In this document: positions 31,364 through 33,027 of the stretch, piece by piece | Layout: every line of letters begins with the position of its first letter | Numbering within the stretch: position 1 is the stretch's first letter | Origin: a virus | DNA length: 33,027 bases | Virus record (IMG/VR): IMGVR_UViG_3300037042_005366 | Span: 1-33,027 of that record | Direction: 5' to 3' (one strand) | Program-made: the position numbers and the translations under genes | The notes under the pieces: generated by a model | What the model was told of the DNA's origin: nothing | The model's database searches: none | Seen by the model: only the letters and a program-made list of their open reading frames with translations

Positions 31364-31368
31364 AACAA
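31338..31368 (-). promoter_or_regulatory. Late-operon promoter (Bacteroidota type)
   Basis: On the - strand, TTG (+ 31366-31368, in TATTTG), a 20-base spacer, then TAATTTTG (+ 31338-31345). This is an exact TTG/TAnnTTTG promoter with transcription start predicted near 31331, about 20 bases before the first late ATG. It is the only well-formed promoter pointing into the late operon that I found. Confidence 0.7.
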
Positions 31369-31528
31369 ATACATTTTCATGGTTCTTTCAATAAAACGTG
31401 CCGATTTATTTGGTTGTTTTGTAGAAGTGGCTGTAATTGTTATTTAGACTTATTTAAAATAGCGTGTAACTTATTGATGTATTGTGTTTTACTGCACTAT
31501 TTAGAACGATTATGTATTGCAAAAAGGC
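31369..31528. other. Non-coding divergent region
   Basis: AT-rich stretch between the late promoter and the + strand promoter at 31529. I see no convincing gene. A TTG-initiated + frame at 31333-31626 crosses it, but it runs through the operator, a promoter and the hairpin leader and looks accidental. It may hold further control sites. Confidence 0.5.
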
Positions 31529-31559
31529 TTGACAATCGTTTGTTTATGGCTTACCTTTA
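31529..31559 (+). promoter_or_regulatory. + strand promoter of the right-hand gene block
   Basis: TTG at 31529-31531 (CTTGACA), a 20-base spacer, and TACCTTTA at 31552-31559, one base off TAnnTTTG. It points to the + strand, and the transcript would start near 31566, just before the structured leader. It is divergent from the late promoter. Confidence 0.6.
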
Positions 31560-31570
31560 TTTCATAAAAC

Positions 31571-31678
31571 AAGGGTGCGTGAACCCTTTGGCGAAGCGGG
31601 GCAGACAATCCCCTCCTGGTAAGTAAGAGATGAGTGTTTGTCTTACCGGTTCGGATATTCGTAAGGCTGCAAACCTTA
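31571..31678 (+). ncRNA. Structured leader RNA with mutually exclusive hairpins
   Basis: Directly after the + promoter come AAGGGT/ACCCTT (31571-31576/31583-31588), GGGG/CCCC (31598-31601/31610-31613), then four related segments: (1) CTGGTAAG 31616-31623, (2) CTTACCGG 31642-31649, (3) GTAAGG 31661-31666, (4) CCTTA 31674-31678. Segments 1:2, 2:3 and 3:4 can pair, so 1:2 plus 3:4 excludes 2:3, the layout of attenuators and riboswitches. The 3:4 hairpin has no T run, so a translational or processing switch is likelier than a terminator. It lies 78 bases before the gene at 31756. No known RNA family recognised. Confidence 0.45.
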
Positions 31679-31755
31679 AAACATAAAACGATGATAGTAA
31701 CTTGTTGATGATGAATTATTCAATGAAATTAATCATTTTGGTAAAAAACAATCAA

Positions 31756-31977
31756 ATGATAAATAAAAAACTGATCGAGAGATTCCTGGACGGAGATTGC
31801 TCGGAAAAAGAAAAACGGATCGTAAAAAAACTCCTGCAAACAGACCCGGATTTTGGGAAAGAATTTAATTTGCGCCTTGATGTGAATCTTGCTAACTTTG
31901 ATTCAGATGAACGTAGATTTGTCCGGGAGTTTGGACAAAAAAGGAAAGAAATGTTAAAGGAATACTTAAATAAATAA
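31756..31977 (+). CDS. Small helical protein resembling anti-sigma N-terminal domains
   Basis: A 73-aa protein from the ATG at 31756. The frame is open to 31702, but the added 18 residues (MLMMNYSMKLIILVKNN) look like read leader. IERFLDGDCSEKEKRIVKKL, then LLQTDPDFGKEFNLR, resembles the N-terminal segment of Bacteroidota anti-sigma or membrane regulators ('..f..G.LseeE...f...l..Dpef..e'). No membrane part follows, so it may be a small regulatory protein. The leader with alternative hairpins precedes it, and a small membrane protein follows after four bases. Confidence 0.5.
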   Translation: MINKKLIERFLDGDCSEKEKRIVKKLLQTDPDFGKEFNLRLDVNLANFDSDERRFVREFGQKRKEMLKEYLNK

Positions 31978-31981
31978 AAAT

Positions 31982-32137
31982 ATGAGAACAGTAATTTACG
32001 TAGGATTATTAGCAATTGCAGACGCTATTAACAAAGATTGGCAACAAGGACAATATATTGCAGTTTACGCCATAATATTCATAGTTGCAATTGTGATGGA
32101 TATAGTTGAATTTATTAATGGGAAAAATTACCGCTAA
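31982..32137 (+). CDS. Small membrane protein, 51 aa
   Basis: ATG at 31982 and TAA at 32135-32137 give 51 residues with one clear membrane helix (about 24-42, YIAVYAIIFIVAIVMDIVEF) and a basic end. The N-terminal part (VIYVGLLAIADAI) is also hydrophobic. It starts four bases after the previous stop, and its stop is 12 bases before the first attC-like element. Function unknown. Confidence 0.55.
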   Translation: MRTVIYVGLLAIADAINKDWQQGQYIAVYAIIFIVAIVMDIVEFINGKNYR

Positions 32138-32149
32138 CTCGTTTATATG

Positions 32150-32277
32150 TATAACGGTTTGTATATGGCAAGTTGGGGATTAAAATGTACCGACCTATCA
32201 ACCTGCTAAAAACTAAATTAAAGGTACAAAAGTAACAAGTTGGAACACGCCCCCAATTTGCTATATACGGTGTTATA
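32150..32277. repeat. attC-like imperfect inverted repeat 1 (128 bp)
   Basis: The left arm (32150-32178, TATAACGGTTTGTATATGGC then AAGTTGGGG) and the right arm (32250-32277, CCCCCAATTTG, then CTATATACGGTGTTATA) pair nearly throughout: TATAAC/GTTATA ends, an unpaired spacer of unequal length (5 v 3 bases), then about 18 pairs with G-T wobbles. Inside, TGTACC (32186-32191) pairs with GGTACA (32223-32228). Outer R boxes, an unpaired central spacer, extrahelical bases and a variable tip are the plan of integron attC sites. The length matches long attC (VCR-like) sites. The box consensus GTTRRRY is only partly met. Confidence 0.55.
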
Positions 32278-32299
32278 GGGCGTTTTAATTCAAATCAAA

Positions 32300-32707
32300 A
32301 TGGAAAAAGAATTAGCAACAAGTAGTTACAACCCGTCAGTGGGTTGTGGATACAACAACAAAAGAGTGTTTATCCAGGATGAAAAAATAATTTTTGAAAG
32401 CATTGGATGGCGGACATTTGATGTTTTTGAGATGCCTAAAAAAAACGCTGAAAAAGCGTGTGAAATAATGATAGAAAATTCTTTCAATATAACAAGTACA
32501 TTTAAAGATGTTTATCATTATTTTGAGGGAGGGTGCTTATGCACAAAAAAACAAACTCTTGAAGAAAGCCGTAACGAATTTACTAAAAACGTGTGGAATG
32601 AGTTACAGTCCATCCTGTGGGACTTTCATCATTATAGAGGGGGAGTTAATTCTCCGCTACAGAAAGAGCTGTCTGCAAGCAGTAGAGTTTATCGCAGCGA
32701 TTACTAA
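32300..32707 (+). CDS. Orphan ORF between two attC-like repeats (cassette gene)
   Basis: A 135-aa protein (MEKELATSSYNPSVGCGYNN...), rich in aromatic and polar residues, with CLC and a Cys pair (GGCLCTKKQ near 78) and a helical middle (NAEKACEIMIENSF). I know no family. It starts 23 bases after the first repeat and its stop is seven bases before the second, as expected for the single gene of an integron cassette. There is no promoter of its own, so it would depend on upstream transcription. Confidence 0.6.
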   Translation: MEKELATSSYNPSVGCGYNNKRVFIQDEKIIFESIGWRTFDVFEMPKKNAEKACEIMIENSFNITSTFKDVYHYFEGGCLCTKKQTLEESRNEFTKNVWNELQSILWDFHHYRGGVNSPLQKELSASSRVYRSDY

Positions 32708-32714
32708 AATGCCC

Positions 32715-32786
32715 TATAACGTTTGGCAGATACACGCTGTGAGCGTTGGATTGAGGGAGGGAAAATAGCGTGTATGTGCTGTTATA
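32715..32786. repeat. attC-like imperfect inverted repeat 2 (72 bp)
   Basis: TATAAC (32715-32720) pairs with GTTATA (32781-32786); an unequal unpaired spacer follows (GTTTG v one base), then GCA/TGC, a G-G mismatch, and ATACACGCT (32730-32738) with AGCGTGTAT (32767-32775). The tip (32739-32766) is unpaired. The plan and the end boxes are the same as in the first repeat, with different arms, which is the usual relation between attC sites of different cassettes. Confidence 0.55.
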
Positions 32787-32821
32787 ACCAGTGCGGATAA
32801 TTAACGATAAAACTAAATAAA

Positions 32822-33019
32822 ATGGCAGGATTAGCAAGAATTTGTAAAATGTATGGCTCAATGGAAATGAGTGATGCAAATGGTAAAAAAGTAACTTGGC
32901 TTTGGGATTATGTAAACGATAAACCAAGACTAAAAACAGAAATGACCAAAGAAGAAATAATGGCAAGTGAAAAAGCCAAGTGGATGGGTGTAAAATCTAA
33001 ATTAGATGCAGAAAAGTAG
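32822..33019 (+). CDS. Small phage protein, MAGLA-type
   Basis: A 65-aa protein, MAGLARICKMYGSMEMSDAN then GKKVTWLWDYVNDKPRLKTE and a charged helix (MTKEEIMASEKAKWM). I recall small proteins of this kind ('MAGLakICk.YGsm...W.WDY..dkprl..EMTkeEi..Sek.KW') from Bacteroidota phages, with unknown role. It starts 35 bases after the second attC-like repeat. If the family recognition is correct, the attC-like elements lie within the phage genome rather than host DNA. Confidence 0.6.
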   Translation: MAGLARICKMYGSMEMSDANGKKVTWLWDYVNDKPRLKTEMTKEEIMASEKAKWMGVKSKLDAEK

Positions 33020-33027
33020 CATTGGTT

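Noticed and set aside
31333-31626. 97-aa + strand frame starting with TTG
   Set aside because: It runs through the operator, a promoter and the hairpin leader, has an odd Cys/Tyr-rich composition, and shows no motif or ribosome site.
31662-31678. TAAGG-CTGCAAA-CCTTA, like the anticodon arm of a tRNA-Cys (GCA)
   Set aside because: No matching D arm, T arm or acceptor stem surrounds it, so it is not a tRNA; a tRNA remnant from phage integration cannot be shown.
1-33027. CRISPR arrays, insertion sequences, rRNA, complete tRNA genes, restriction-modification or known anti-phage systems
   Set aside because: I saw no regular spaced repeats, transposase, rRNA or tRNA-like cloverleaf, or recognisable defence genes on reading both strands.

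Overview
The window is most of a tailed phage or prophage of a Bacteroidota (Bacteroidetes) host. Several things point to that host. The DNA is AT-rich. Four promoter-like sites fit the Bacteroidota pattern (TTG, a 20-base spacer, then TAnnTTTG or a one-base variant). There is a BACON-domain protein, tail-fibre 'VGIGTT' repeats, and small proteins of types common in phages of this phylum. A tape-measure protein, a tail-tube-like protein and no sheath gene suggest a siphovirus with a long non-contractile tail. No integrase, polymerase, helicase or repressor is visible, so lysogeny and replication genes, if present, lie outside the window.

Layout. Positions 1-4471 (+ strand) hold a tight run of small early or accessory genes: zinc-binding proteins, a DUF5131 radical-SAM-like protein, an ASCH-domain protein, an HNH/NinG-like protein, a RusA resolvase cut off before its active site, and DUF551-like and YopX-like proteins. 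This run converges with the late operon at 4445-4471. The late operon fills 31312 down to 4445 on the - strand and is listed here in transcription order: a 57-aa leader gene, a ParB-like N-terminal remnant, TerS, TerL, two small AT-rich accessory genes, portal, head proteins, scaffold, major capsid protein, a beta-helix protein, neck and tail-completion proteins, tail tube, small tail-assembly genes, tape measure, two large distal-tail proteins, a 1637-aa fibre-like protein, BACON protein, lipoprotein, then a lysis module with five or six membrane proteins, a GH24 lysozyme and a coiled-coil membrane protein.

The late operon has a well-formed promoter at about 31338-31368, overlapped by a perfect inverted repeat (TTTTGTACA / TGTACAAAA) that looks like an operator. 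To the right, a + strand promoter at 31529-31559 leads into a leader of about 110 bases with mutually exclusive hairpins, then small + strand genes.

The most unusual features are: (1) two long imperfect inverted repeats (32150-32277 and 32715-32786) with TATAAC...GTTATA ends that tightly bracket one ORF, like integron attC sites and a gene cassette; (2) a complete + strand promoter-terminator unit of about 60 bases between the holin-like gene and the lysozyme gene, antisense to the late transcript, with a weaker similar unit near 7566-7652; (3) the hairpin leader at 31571-31678; and (4) three consecutive genes, including the giant fibre, that begin with export signals.
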